A stretch of 64,000 nucleotides of DNA from Methanocellales archaeon (GTDB lineage Archaea > Halobacteriota > UBA148 > JAUWXC01), in contig JASEEY010000002.1 in assembly GCA_030018435.1 (NCBI GenBank), positions 47,780 to 111,779 on the forward strand, in the 5' to 3' direction. Below, in pieces: positions 56,241-64,000 of this stretch. The position numbers were made by a program, and so were the translations under genes. The notes under the pieces were generated by a model, which was not told the DNA's origin, did no database searches, and was given only the letters and a program-made list of their open reading frames with translations. Positions within the stretch are counted from its first letter, which is position 1. Each line of letters starts with the position of its first letter.

Positions 56241-56833
56241 TCTACCACTGGCCTCGTCCCGTAGAGCACGATACCCTCCGTGATCACGTCTAGATACAAC
56301 GCTCTATTCTCTTTGGCCTGTCTTGACCACTCAGTGATAGAAAAGTTAAGTAAATTTACTTCTCTACCGAGATCTAGCCAATCTCTACCAAGATGTTCAA
56401 GACGCTCAGCGAGGTGGAGTTCGGCGAGATCTGGAGTTTGTTTGTCTCTTGAAATTACCAATAAATCCACGTCACTTTTCGCATCGTTTTCTCCTTTTGC
56501 GTAGCTCCCGAATAAAAGAATTGTCCTCACATTTTTCATCGTTGTTCTGATGATCTTCACAACTCCTTTCTCTTCAAGCCACGCAAGATTGTATGCGATC
56601 TTAAAATGTTTGAAGGCAGCGCTGTTCATGTTGGCTTTGTAAAGTATCTGATTCTTCACTTTCTTTTTTGTCAAAAATCTTTGATTTACTAACAAATCCA
56701 GCGTTCTTTTTACGGTCATAGGACTCATATTTAACAGACGAGCAGTCTCTCTTAAATAAAAGGACTCATATGGATTTTCTAGGAAATGATGTAGTACTTC
56801 CAGTTGTGTAATTTTTTGATACAATTGTATCAT
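56237..56833 (-). CDS. MNT nucleotidyltransferase with N-terminal HTH (second pair)
   Basis: 198 aa. Winged helix (about 1-75: FYLRETARLLNMSPMTVKRTLDLLVNQRFL) then the nucleotidyltransferase core with GSYAKGENDAKSDVDLLVIS. Likely leaderless: TATA-like CTATATATTATATG lies about 25 bases upstream of the ATG. A palindrome overlaps its first codons. Confidence 0.87.
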   Translation of the reverse strand: MIQLYQKITQLEVLHHFLENPYESFYLRETARLLNMSPMTVKRTLDLLVNQRFLTKKKVKNQILYKANMNSAAFKHFKIAYNLAWLEEKGVVKIIRTTMKNVRTILLFGSYAKGENDAKSDVDLLVISRDKQTPDLAELHLAERLEHLGRDWLDLGREVNLLNFSITEWSRQAKENRALYLDVITEGIVLYGTRPVVE

Positions 56834-56853
56834 ATTTTAGTACAGGTGTATCA
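56817..56853. promoter_or_regulatory. Operator repeats over the start of the second MNT gene
   Basis: Palindrome GATACAATTGTATC (56818-56831) covers codons 1-5. A second TGTATCA (56847-56853) lies 21 bases from the first, two DNA turns away, just beside the TATA-like element. This arrangement suggests self-repression by the winged-helix domain. Confidence 0.5.
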
Positions 56854-56880
56854 TATAATATATAGGTTTCGCGTCAAACG

Positions 56881-58878
56881 TCACTTATTCTTCTGCCACT
56901 CGAGATAATTGCAGTACGGGCATCCGAAATCCCATGCTCTTCTTCCCTTGGTAACGATCTTGAGTTTGCGCAATCCATGTTCTTCGCAGACGTTTTGTGT
57001 GGCGATGATGTGTCCGTTTCTGGGAAGCGGCAGCGAGAAATTACAGTCCGGATATCCGCCGCATCCTATGAACCGCAGCCCCTTCTTCGATCTGCGAACT
57101 AATAAGTTTGTGCCACAAAGGGGGCAGGCGCCAACGATTCTATCCTCTTCCAATCCTCTCTTGAGCGAATCGCTGATGTCTTCACCTTTTTTCCTCAAAA
57201 CATCGAAAACGACGCTCAACATTTCCTTTGACTCCTGAACCACTGCATCCTCGCTTATCTCGCCCTCTGCGATCTTGTTCATGTCCTCTTCCAATGTGCG
57301 AGTCATGTCGGGCTGAACGATCTGATTTGCGTAGTTTTCCAGCGCATCAACGACTGCTATCGCCGTCTTTGTCGGGCGAACCGGATTGCCGTGTACATAG
57401 CCGCGTGCGTACAACTTGCTCAGCGCCTCATGTCTCGTGGACTTCGTGCCAAGCCCCAGGTCTTCCATCAGCTTGATCAGCGCGCCCTGTTTGTACCTTG
57501 GCGGGGGCTGAGTCTCCCTCTCTGCCAGCTCTAACTTTGTTATGTCCAGGACTTCACCCTCTTTTAGCAGAGGCAAAAACCGCTCTTTCATCGCATAGTA
57601 GGGATAATGCCACCGCCATCCTTCTTCAACCAGCTGCGAGCCGTTCGCATTGAATAGTTCTCCGTTGACATCGATTACTACCTTCGTGATATGCCAGATT
57701 GCCGGCGATGCAAACGTCGCAAAGAATCGTCGCACGATCAACTCGTATATCTTCCAGTCCAGGGCGCCAAGCTCCTCCTTTCTAGCAACTGCGACAGGGT
57801 ATATGGGTGGATGGTCCGTTGCCTCTTTCTTGCCCCTAGTTGGCTTGAGTTCGGGCCTCTTCAGCAGAGCGTTTGCATACTCTCCAAACTCGCTGTCTAC
57901 GAACGACTCTATGATGGATCTAGCATTCAGGCTCTTGGGGTAAACCGTGTTATCTGTCCTAGGATAGCTAATCCATCCATTGATATACAAATTCTCGGCA
58001 ATCCTCATCGCATTGGCTGGAGAGAAGCCGATTGCACTAGCTGCTCGCATAAATTCGGTCGTGTTGAACGGCGTTGGCGGCCTATCTACTTTCTCACTTC
58101 GCTCCAGTTTTGATACGATACCCCTTTTACCAAGCCGTGATACAATTGCCTCTGCCTCGCTCTTTTCCCAGAAGCGCCCTTTTTCATGCTTCGCGATAAA
58201 CTCCCCATCGTTCTTACATGTGATGAGGATCTCCCAGTACGGTTTAGGTACAAACGCCTCTATCTCCTTCTCCCTCTTGACCAATAGCGCCAAAAGCGGG
58301 CTCTGCACCCTCCCGACTGAAAGGAAGTTTTTTCCCAAGCGGCGCGAGGATAATGAGATGAACCTTGTTAAGGCGGCACCCCAGACCAAATCGATCTTCT
58401 GCCTAGCCTCGCCTGCGGATGCCAGCTCAAAATCGATCTCTGCGGGATTCGAGAAAGCTTTGAGAATCTCGGGCGGGATGATTGCAGAATACCTGACCCT
58501 ATCCACGGGAGCGGACGGCTGTATCAACCTCAGCGCCTCCACGCCTATCAGTTCGCCTTCCCTGTCATAATCCGTGGCGATGGTTATGTGCGTTGCACTC
58601 TTCGCGAGTTTTTTCAGTGCAGAGATGATCCTTTTCTGAGTCGGTACCTGGACGATCTCCGCATCTATGAGCTCGTGCGGCTCCACCTTTGACCAGTCGT
58701 TGTACTTTTTCGGAAAATCAATTGAAAGAATATGCCCAACCAGCCCGACGATTTTTTTGTCATCGAATTCATAAACGTTTGCTCCATTGACCCTTCTCTG
58801 TTTTGCCTTTCCATCCGAGAGTATCTGTGCAATCCTCTTTGCCGTAGAATTTTTCTCTGTTATGACGAGATGCATCAC
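56881..58878 (-). CDS. topA: DNA topoisomerase I (type IA)
   Basis: 665 aa. Toprim domain ([17 protein letters not shown]...[15 protein letters not shown]), active-site Tyr in [14 protein letters not shown], and a C-terminal zinc region with CPLC...CGGYPDC and CEEH...CPYC. It relaxes negative supercoils. Start ATG 58878; ATG 58875 is equally possible. Overlaps gatB by four bases. Confidence 0.95.
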   Translation of the reverse strand: MMHLVITEKNSTAKRIAQILSDGKAKQRRVNGANVYEFDDKKIVGLVGHILSIDFPKKYNDWSKVEPHELIDAEIVQVPTQKRIISALKKLAKSATHITIATDYDREGELIGVEALRLIQPSAPVDRVRYSAIIPPEILKAFSNPAEIDFELASAGEARQKIDLVWGAALTRFISLSSRRLGKNFLSVGRVQSPLLALLVKREKEIEAFVPKPYWEILITCKNDGEFIAKHEKGRFWEKSEAEAIVSRLGKRGIVSKLERSEKVDRPPTPFNTTEFMRAASAIGFSPANAMRIAENLYINGWISYPRTDNTVYPKSLNARSIIESFVDSEFGEYANALLKRPELKPTRGKKEATDHPPIYPVAVARKEELGALDWKIYELIVRRFFATFASPAIWHITKVVIDVNGELFNANGSQLVEEGWRWHYPYYAMKERFLPLLKEGEVLDITKLELAERETQPPPRYKQGALIKLMEDLGLGTKSTRHEALSKLYARGYVHGNPVRPTKTAIAVVDALENYANQIVQPDMTRTLEEDMNKIAEGEISEDAVVQESKEMLSVVFDVLRKKGEDISDSLKRGLEEDRIVGACPLCGTNLLVRRSKKGLRFIGCGGYPDCNFSLPLPRNGHIIATQNVCEEHGLRKLKIVTKGRRAWDFGCPYCNYLEWQKNK

Positions 58879-60272
58879 AACTTCTCCCTGAGCAATTTGT
58901 TCACCACGTTTGGATCTGCCTTTCCAGATGTCTTTTTCATGACCTGACCAACGAGGAAGTGCAGCGCCTCATTCTTCCCGGCATGATAATCCTTAACTGC
59001 GGCGGGATTTTCCTTAATCGCTTCATCTACTGCCTTGGCGATAACATCTTCATCCACTTTGAGCAAACCCTTCTGTTTTACGATCTCGGCAGGAGTGCCA
59101 CCTTTATCCAATAGGGTTCTGATCACCTGTACTGCGCCCTTCTCCGTGATGTTCTTCTCCTCAAGCATGTGTAATATCTGAATCATGTGCTCTGGTGAAA
59201 ACGCACTGATGTCCAAATCCCTATAGTTCAACTCCCCTTTTAGAACGTCCGCAATCCATGTCGCAGCTTGGTTTGCACCTACCTTGGCAGCGACATTCTC
59301 AAAAAAGTTCGCAAGTCCCAGCTCGGACGTTAACACCTTTGCATGATGCTCAGAAATGTTGTACCGCTTGACAAATCGCCTCCGTTTGGCATCCGGCAAC
59401 TCTGGCAGGCATTTTCTGATCTCCGCTACTTTGTCTTTCACCTTAAAAGGCACCAAATCGGGCTCGGGGAAGTATCGATAATCCTTCTCCTCCTCTTTTG
59501 TCCTGAGTGATATGGTGACCCCTCTCGCCTCGTCATAATGGCGCGTCTCCTGCACGACCTTGATGCCCCTACGCATCAGGTTCTTCTGCCTGACGATCTC
59601 AAACGATAACGCTTTTTCCACTCCTTTATAAGAGGAGATGTTCTTGACCTCTGTCCTTGCACCTCCAGCGAGCGATATGTTCGCATCCACTCTCAGCGCC
59701 CCTTCCAAGGAGCCGTCAAAGACATCCAAGTACTCCAAGATGTTTCGCAGTTTGTTCAAAAACTGTCTCGCCTCCTTCGGCGATCCTAGGTCTGGTTCGG
59801 TCACCACCTCCAATAATGGCATGCCTGATCTGTTGTAATCGATCAGCGAGTACTTCGACCTTTCAATGGGACCTTTATGCACCAATCTCGCTGGATCTTC
59901 TTCCATGTGCACCCTTTTTATCCTGATCTGGCGTTCTCCGTCGCCCTCGATGACGAGCTTGCCATTTGTCGCGATCGGATAATCATACTGTGATATCTGA
60001 AATCCCTTCGGCAAATCTGGGTAGTAATAATTCTTTCTATAAAACAGCGTTTGCTCGGCTATTTCACAGTTCAGCGCCAGTGCAACCTTGATCGCAGCTT
60101 CAACGATTGCCCTGTTCAAAACGGGCAGTGCGCCAGGCAGTCCCAAGCAGACCGGGCACGTGTACGTGTTTGGCTCTGAGTCATGGTATTTAGTTGAGCA
60201 TCCGCAGAACAACTTGGAATTGAGTTTATTCAGTTGAACATGAACCTCCAAGCCGATGATGACATCCTTCAT
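58875..60272 (-). CDS. gatB: Asp-tRNA(Asn)/Glu-tRNA(Gln) amidotransferase subunit B
   Basis: 465 aa. [52 protein letters not shown], and a C-terminal YqeY-like tail. The kinase/transamidase subunit of GatCAB. ATG 60272; the 38 upstream codons lie inside gatA. Order C-A-B as in many archaea. Confidence 0.95.
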   Translation of the reverse strand: MKDVIIGLEVHVQLNKLNSKLFCGCSTKYHDSEPNTYTCPVCLGLPGALPVLNRAIVEAAIKVALALNCEIAEQTLFYRKNYYYPDLPKGFQISQYDYPIATNGKLVIEGDGERQIRIKRVHMEEDPARLVHKGPIERSKYSLIDYNRSGMPLLEVVTEPDLGSPKEARQFLNKLRNILEYLDVFDGSLEGALRVDANISLAGGARTEVKNISSYKGVEKALSFEIVRQKNLMRRGIKVVQETRHYDEARGVTISLRTKEEEKDYRYFPEPDLVPFKVKDKVAEIRKCLPELPDAKRRRFVKRYNISEHHAKVLTSELGLANFFENVAAKVGANQAATWIADVLKGELNYRDLDISAFSPEHMIQILHMLEEKNITEKGAVQVIRTLLDKGGTPAEIVKQKGLLKVDEDVIAKAVDEAIKENPAAVKDYHAGKNEALHFLVGQVMKKTSGKADPNVVNKLLREKL

Positions 60273-61672
60273 TCCGTCGCCTCCACATGTTTCTCGAAGG
60301 TGTACGCCATCCTGAGGATGGCCCCTTCGTCGAAATGTTTTCCTATAATTTGCATGCCTATTGGCAGTCCATTTGCAAACCCGCACGGAATTGAGATGGA
60401 AGGAACGCCCGCCAGGTTTATGGGAACGGTGTTCACGTCTGCCATGTATAGTGATAGCGGGTCATCGATCTTCTCGCCTATTTTGAACGCGGTAAAGGGC
60501 ATTGTTGGTGCGATGAGCACATCCACTTTTTTGAACGCATTCTCAAAGTCCTGCTTGATTAGGGTGCGCACCTTCAGCGCCTTCAGATAATATCTCCCAT
60601 AATAGCCGGCTGAAAGCGCATACGTTCCTAAGAGAATTCGACGCTTTACCTCCTCGCCGAAGCCGTCTGCCCGTATTTCAGAAAATGTGGTATGCCAGTC
60701 CTTGTCTTTTTTCAGGCGAAGGCCGTATCTAACGCCATCGAATCTTGCCAGGTTGGAAGAAGCCTCGCTCATGGCTATGATGTAATACGATGCTAGAGCA
60801 TATTTGGTGTGCGAGAGCCCTATTTCAGAATACGATGCGCCCATGTCTTCCAGCAGCTTGATGCCATCCCATACCGCCTTCTCGACACCTTTATCCACGC
60901 CCTCGAAGTACTCCTTTGGCACGCCTATTTTTATGTCTGACACATCATCTTCGAGCTCGTCAATGTATCTTTTCTTTTTCACCACGTGCGATGTGGAATC
61001 TCGTGGATCATGTCCTGCGATTACGTCCAACAATAACGCAACATCTTCGACGCTGCATCCAAGTGGACCAATCTGCTCCAGTGAGTTTGCGTAGGAGATA
61101 AGACCGTATCTGGAGACCAATCCATATGTGGGCTTCAGCCCTACCACGCCGCAAAACGATGCAGGGCAGCGAACCGAGCCGCCTGTGTCAGAGCCCAACG
61201 CAATGGGCACCTCGCCACCTGCGACGGTGGCCGCACTTCCGCCGGAAGAACCACCTGGAACGCGGCTCAAATCATGTGGATTCCTCGTCGGACCAAAGAA
61301 GCTGGTTTCCGTGGAAGACCCCATCGCGAACTCGTCCATGTTCGTTTTTCCGATGATAATAGCGCCTTCTGCCTTCAATCGCCCTATGACGTGCGCATCA
61401 TACGGTGGCACGTAGCCCTTCAGAATCTTCGAAGCACATGTTGTGCGTATGCCCCTGGTCGAGATGTTGTCCTTGACTGCAATTGGAATTGCAGCAAGCG
61501 CTCCCTTTGCGCCATTTTTGTCGGCTTTTCTAGCTTCTTTCAATGCTTGCTCCTTTGTAAGGGTTATGAAGGCGTTCAGCTTGCTGCGCTCAATTTTATC
61601 AAATAGCGATTGGACGACTTCTTCAGCCGACGTTTCTTTCATCCTCTTTTTTATCTCGCTGATGCTCGTCAT
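60269..61672 (-). CDS. gatA: Amidotransferase subunit A
   Basis: 467 aa amidase. Catalytic Ser-cisSer-Lys elements: [18 protein letters not shown] and [13 protein letters not shown]. It releases ammonia from glutamine for the GatCAB complex. Overlaps gatC and gatB by ATGA junctions. Confidence 0.95.
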   Translation of the reverse strand: MTSISEIKKRMKETSAEEVVQSLFDKIERSKLNAFITLTKEQALKEARKADKNGAKGALAAIPIAVKDNISTRGIRTTCASKILKGYVPPYDAHVIGRLKAEGAIIIGKTNMDEFAMGSSTETSFFGPTRNPHDLSRVPGGSSGGSAATVAGGEVPIALGSDTGGSVRCPASFCGVVGLKPTYGLVSRYGLISYANSLEQIGPLGCSVEDVALLLDVIAGHDPRDSTSHVVKKKRYIDELEDDVSDIKIGVPKEYFEGVDKGVEKAVWDGIKLLEDMGASYSEIGLSHTKYALASYYIIAMSEASSNLARFDGVRYGLRLKKDKDWHTTFSEIRADGFGEEVKRRILLGTYALSAGYYGRYYLKALKVRTLIKQDFENAFKKVDVLIAPTMPFTAFKIGEKIDDPLSLYMADVNTVPINLAGVPSISIPCGFANGLPIGMQIIGKHFDEGAILRMAYTFEKHVEATE

Positions 61673-61947
61673 ACAATCCTCGGGCCTTTGAAGAACCCCT
61701 CTTCTTTCTTGGGTGCGTTTTGCAGGACATCTTTCTGATCCAGTGACTCCTTCACCGCATCATCTCGAAAGACGTTCACGACTCCGGACACGTGATGCGT
61801 TGGCGCCACATTGGGATCGATCTCGTCCAGTTTTGCAAAATAGTCCAGTATGGAGTTAAGTTGCGTTGTAAACTCCTCTTTCTCCTCATCGCTCAGCTTT
61901 ATCCTTGCCAGCCATCCTATGTGTTCCACATCTTTTTTGGTTATCAT
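61669..61947 (-). CDS. gatC: Amidotransferase subunit C
   Basis: 92 aa. [50 protein letters not shown] and the [15 protein letters not shown] tail. It holds A and B together. ATG 61947 has GGAGGAGAC before it; eight longer codons are rejected. Confidence 0.94.
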   Translation of the reverse strand: MITKKDVEHIGWLARIKLSDEEKEEFTTQLNSILDYFAKLDEIDPNVAPTHHVSGVVNVFRDDAVKESLDQKDVLQNAPKKEEGFFKGPRIV

Positions 61948-62816
61948 GTCTCCTCCAAGGGAATGTCGCATTTCTCTGCTATTGATATGAGATAGCGATT
62001 TACCCTACCTATGCCTCTGAACCCGTGCGCGCGTGACAATTTGTCCAGCGCGCGATGGACGCCTGAGCCATATTGTACTGCCTTCTTCTCCTTCCAGGCG
62101 ATCTCGTGCGGTATGACGTCCTCAGCCAATCTCCTTAGAATGTATTTATTCTTATACCCCTCGCCAGTCTTTCGTATTTTAAGTTTGGGTGCAATTCTGA
62201 GCCCGACCTCTACGACCTCTTCATCTAGATAAGGCGTTCGCAGCTCTATGAAATTTGCTGCCGTTACCGCTGTATCCCGTCTAAGATCCACTTCAGCGAT
62301 GTTTTTAATGCCCTTGACGACTTCCTGGTGCAAAACATCTGCGCCTTTTTCAAAGACCTTTACATGGCGATGATACCCTGCAAATAATTCATCTGCACCC
62401 TGGCCGGATAGCATGATTTTTATGCCATCCTTATGTGCTTTTTCCGCGGCGATGAACAGTGGCGTTCCTATGCTAATCTGCGTTAGATCCGCGCTTTTTA
62501 CGACTTTTATGACCCTTGGCAAAAAGGACTCTATATCGTTTGGGGTGATAACTCTCGGGCGGAGGCAATTTCTCAGATTCAAAAGTTCTGCTGCATGTTT
62601 TGCTTGGCGCACATCTTGCGAGTTCTCTAATCCGACAGAGTATAACGTTATCTTGCTTCCCTTGGCCAATGCTGCTATTAACGAACTGTCAACTCCCCCC
62701 GAAAATGCGATCCCAGTTTTTTGCCCCACTCTTTTGTCAACAGCCCTCTGCAGGGCGTTTCTTAGCAGGTTTACGGCGGTCTCTTCGTCACTTATCAGTT
62801 CGTCTGGAGCGCGCAT
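61944..62816 (-). CDS. Asparagine-synthetase-like PP-loop protein without glutaminase domain
   Basis: 290 aa. ATP pyrophosphatase motif IAFSGGVDSSLIAA (35-48), LSGQGADELFAGYHRH and ELRTPYLDEEVVEVGLRI match the synthetase half of AsnB. The class-II glutaminase domain is absent. It would need free ammonia or a partner; the adjacent GatCAB (ATGA overlap with gatC) suggests a link to Asn/Asp-tRNA(Asn) metabolism. Such stand-alone versions are known in archaea, function unproven. Confidence 0.85.
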   Translation of the reverse strand: MRAPDELISDEETAVNLLRNALQRAVDKRVGQKTGIAFSGGVDSSLIAALAKGSKITLYSVGLENSQDVRQAKHAAELLNLRNCLRPRVITPNDIESFLPRVIKVVKSADLTQISIGTPLFIAAEKAHKDGIKIMLSGQGADELFAGYHRHVKVFEKGADVLHQEVVKGIKNIAEVDLRRDTAVTAANFIELRTPYLDEEVVEVGLRIAPKLKIRKTGEGYKNKYILRRLAEDVIPHEIAWKEKKAVQYGSGVHRALDKLSRAHGFRGIGRVNRYLISIAEKCDIPLEET

Positions 62817-62978
62817 GAACGTCTCTATGTGGCGCGGAATGAAAAGGTTTTGTTCTTATTTCAGTAAATTGTCCGATCGTTACCTCTTTCTGAACTGCAT
62901 GGGCTTGTAGCATTTTTATACCTTTGAGTTTTTAAAAATTTTCAAATAAATTAAAAGTTTAGTAAATTTCAAATACTT

Positions 62979-62992
62979 GTTGTACGCACAAC
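62979..62992 (+). promoter_or_regulatory. Inverted repeat upstream of the secreted protein gene
   Basis: GTTGT-ACGC-ACAAC in an AT-rich region (62900-63000) with TATA-like words (TTTTTATAC near 62913, TTTCAAATAC near 62967). About 47 bases before the start, so it could be an operator or the 5' end hairpin of the message. Confidence 0.35.
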
Positions 62993-63038
62993 ATCTCTAA
63001 GTCAAAAAGTTGGCTTGAAATAAAAGGAGGCGAAAAAT

Positions 63039-63701
63039 TTGAAAAGAAGATTGAAATTAGGAGCGGTGTTCGCTGCGATGCTGTTCATCAGCATGGCGTT
63101 TGTGCCGGCAGTTATGGCTGCACCAGGTCTGGAGAAGGAGATAGCGAACGAGCGTGCATTAGAGAATGCCAACGAACATGCGTTCTCAGCACCGGCGCCA
63201 AGAAACGAAATTAAAAACATAAAGTGGATACATAGGGGTGAGATTAGAAAGGAATACTTCGTAACCATAGTCGAAAAAGAAACGGGCAAGGAATCGACAT
63301 ACTTCGTAAAACACTGGCAGACGGACGACGTTCGTGGCAAGAAGGTCTGGAACTTCAACGTATTCGAGGTCGATGAAAACGGGTGTATCGCAGACGATCC
63401 TGCATTTGGATTCGATTCGTGGTACTACTGGAGACCTGGCTGGGGAACCTACATACACCTAGGACCAAAAGATGCACGATTAGTTATGACCTATGGTCCT
63501 TGGTTAATTGAGGCTGTCGTTACAGCCATCACAGGGAGTGCTAAGGTCGGAGCTGCTGTTTCAGCGGCGGTGCAGTTGTATTACAATCGGTACAAGAACC
63601 CAGATGGCAGTCTTGACATATTCATACCTTATTGGGTATATGAAATGACTCTTCCATATGCAATAATCAGGATCGGAGGAACTTGGGTGCGGATATGGTG
63701 A
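63039..63701 (+). CDS. Secreted protein of unknown function, bacteriocin-like C-terminus
   Basis: 220 aa, TTG start with a strong AGGAGG eight bases before. Signal peptide: KRR then GAVFAAMLFISMAFVPAVMA, cleavage probable near residue 28. The middle part (about 55-105) is a beta-rich domain. Residues ~140-175 form a Gly/Ala-rich hydrophobic helix (ITGSAKVGAAVSAAVQLYY) followed by an aromatic IPYWVYEM and IGGTWVRIW end, as in several membrane-active peptides. No family recognised. The next gene encodes a small two-helix membrane protein. Confidence 0.65.
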   Translation: MKRRLKLGAVFAAMLFISMAFVPAVMAAPGLEKEIANERALENANEHAFSAPAPRNEIKNIKWIHRGEIRKEYFVTIVEKETGKESTYFVKHWQTDDVRGKKVWNFNVFEVDENGCIADDPAFGFDSWYYWRPGWGTYIHLGPKDARLVMTYGPWLIEAVVTAITGSAKVGAAVSAAVQLYYNRYKNPDGSLDIFIPYWVYEMTLPYAIIRIGGTWVRIW

Positions 63702-63705
63702 ACAC

Positions 63706-63727
63706 ATGGGGGGTTAATTTCCCCCAT
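63706..63727 (+). terminator. Intercistronic stem-loop
   Basis: ATGGGGG-gttaattt-CCCCCAT, a perfect 7-base stem followed by CTAATTTATTT. It could terminate part of the transcripts or protect the upstream mRNA, tuning the ratio of the two genes. Confidence 0.5.
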
Positions 63728-63752
63728 CTAATTTATTTAAAAGGAGAAATAC

Positions 63753-63995
63753 ATGCTTAATGAAGTTATGTCAATCAGAATGTACATCATGAACGCCCCA
63801 CCTGGAGTGAGGATCTTGGTAGGAATATCGGCAGCTATGCTATTTGGTTATGTCCTATTTATCCTCGGTAATCCACTCCTAGATCCGCGCCTAAGCGACA
63901 TCAAGTGGTATCTTTGTCTTCTAGTTGAGTTGATCGTATTCACATCCATACTTTGGGCACTCGGTGTCGGTGGCACTAAGGCAAAAAAGCGTTGA
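63753..63995 (+). CDS. Small two-helix membrane protein
   Basis: 80 aa. Transmembrane helices at about 20-39 (ILVGISAAMLFGYVLFILG) and 51-71 (WYLCLLVELIVFTSILWALG), short basic tail KAKKR. AAAGGAG lies seven bases before ATG 63753. It follows the secreted-protein gene by 51 bases. Immunity proteins of bacteriocins often have this shape; no family is recognised. Confidence 0.6.
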   Translation: MLNEVMSIRMYIMNAPPGVRILVGISAAMLFGYVLFILGNPLLDPRLSDIKWYLCLLVELIVFTSILWALGVGGTKAKKR

Positions 63996-64000
63996 AATAG

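Overview
The window is a piece of a euryarchaeal chromosome. It carries archaeal exosome, proteasome, RNase P, KEOPS, SRP, prefoldin and translation genes, archaea-only ribosomal proteins (eL15, eL31, eL37A/eL43, eL39, eL40, eS1, eS19, eS24, eS31), geranylgeranylglyceryl phosphate synthase and MptA (tetrahydromethanopterin synthesis). The rare type-2 seryl-tRNA synthetase together with MptA points to a methanogen-related lineage, for example the methanogens or the ANME/Syntrophoarchaeum relatives. The exact genus cannot be read from the sequence. There is no rRNA operon, CRISPR array or recognisable transposase.

Layout. 1-3.97 kb: 5' half of an intron-bearing tRNA-Lys, a beta-CASP ribonuclease, small zinc-ribbon, TRAM and membrane proteins, and riboflavin and 8-oxoG repair genes. 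4.0-9.5 kb (+): a DNA-repair operon of RPA, RPA-associated protein, RPA-associated phosphoesterase and an Lhr helicase. 9.6-13.8 kb (-): a RecA/KaiC-like protein, MptA, PhoU, a Na/Pi transporter and a CBS protein. 13.9-15.4 kb (+): leuA, preceded by a tiny ORF with three consecutive Leu codons, a candidate leucine leader peptide. 15.5-17.1 kb: a RelE-type toxin-antitoxin pair and a trypsin-like protease split over two adjacent genes. 17.1-23.9 kb (-): the exosome superoperon (prefoldin beta, Pcc1, RpoP, eL43, Rrp42/41/4, SBDS, PsmA, Pop5, Rpp30, COG1325, eL15). 24.2-28.6 kb: a TGS GTPase, a beta-helix protein, a structured intergenic region, a flavin-binding protein and ApgM. 28.6-38.6 kb (-): eS1, SerRS2, Pcc1 paralogue, GAN nuclease, uS15, then HAM1, Bud32, Kae1, eS31, eS24, dephospho-CoA kinase, Spt4, Rpo7, PIN and eIF2-gamma. 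38.7-43.6 kb: an accessory, more AT-rich stretch with an oxygen-defence cassette (ferritin-like protein, glutaredoxin, frameshifted thioredoxin reductase, desulfoferrodoxin) and two toxin-antitoxin modules. 43.7-54.0 kb (-): PhnP-like hydrolase, AAA ATPase, CTP synthase, Trm112, SRP54/FtsY, prefoldin alpha, eIF6, ribosomal proteins, a roadblock protein and Rpp21. 54.0-62.8 kb: intron-bearing tRNA-Gly, Tsr3, eL40/GGGPS, a second HEPN/MNT pair, topoisomerase I, GatCAB and an asparagine-synthetase-like PP-loop protein. 63.0-64.0 kb (+): a secreted protein and a small two-helix membrane protein, a possible toxin/immunity-like pair.

Most genes sit in tightly overlapping minus-strand operons with ATGA junctions, so the window is largely information-processing core, broken by short accessory islands. 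The best leads for something new are the leuA leader peptide, the related introns in two different tRNAs, the protease split by two in-frame stops, possible AUA start codons, the hairpin-rich intergenic region at 26.55-26.71 kb and the secreted/membrane pair at the right end.
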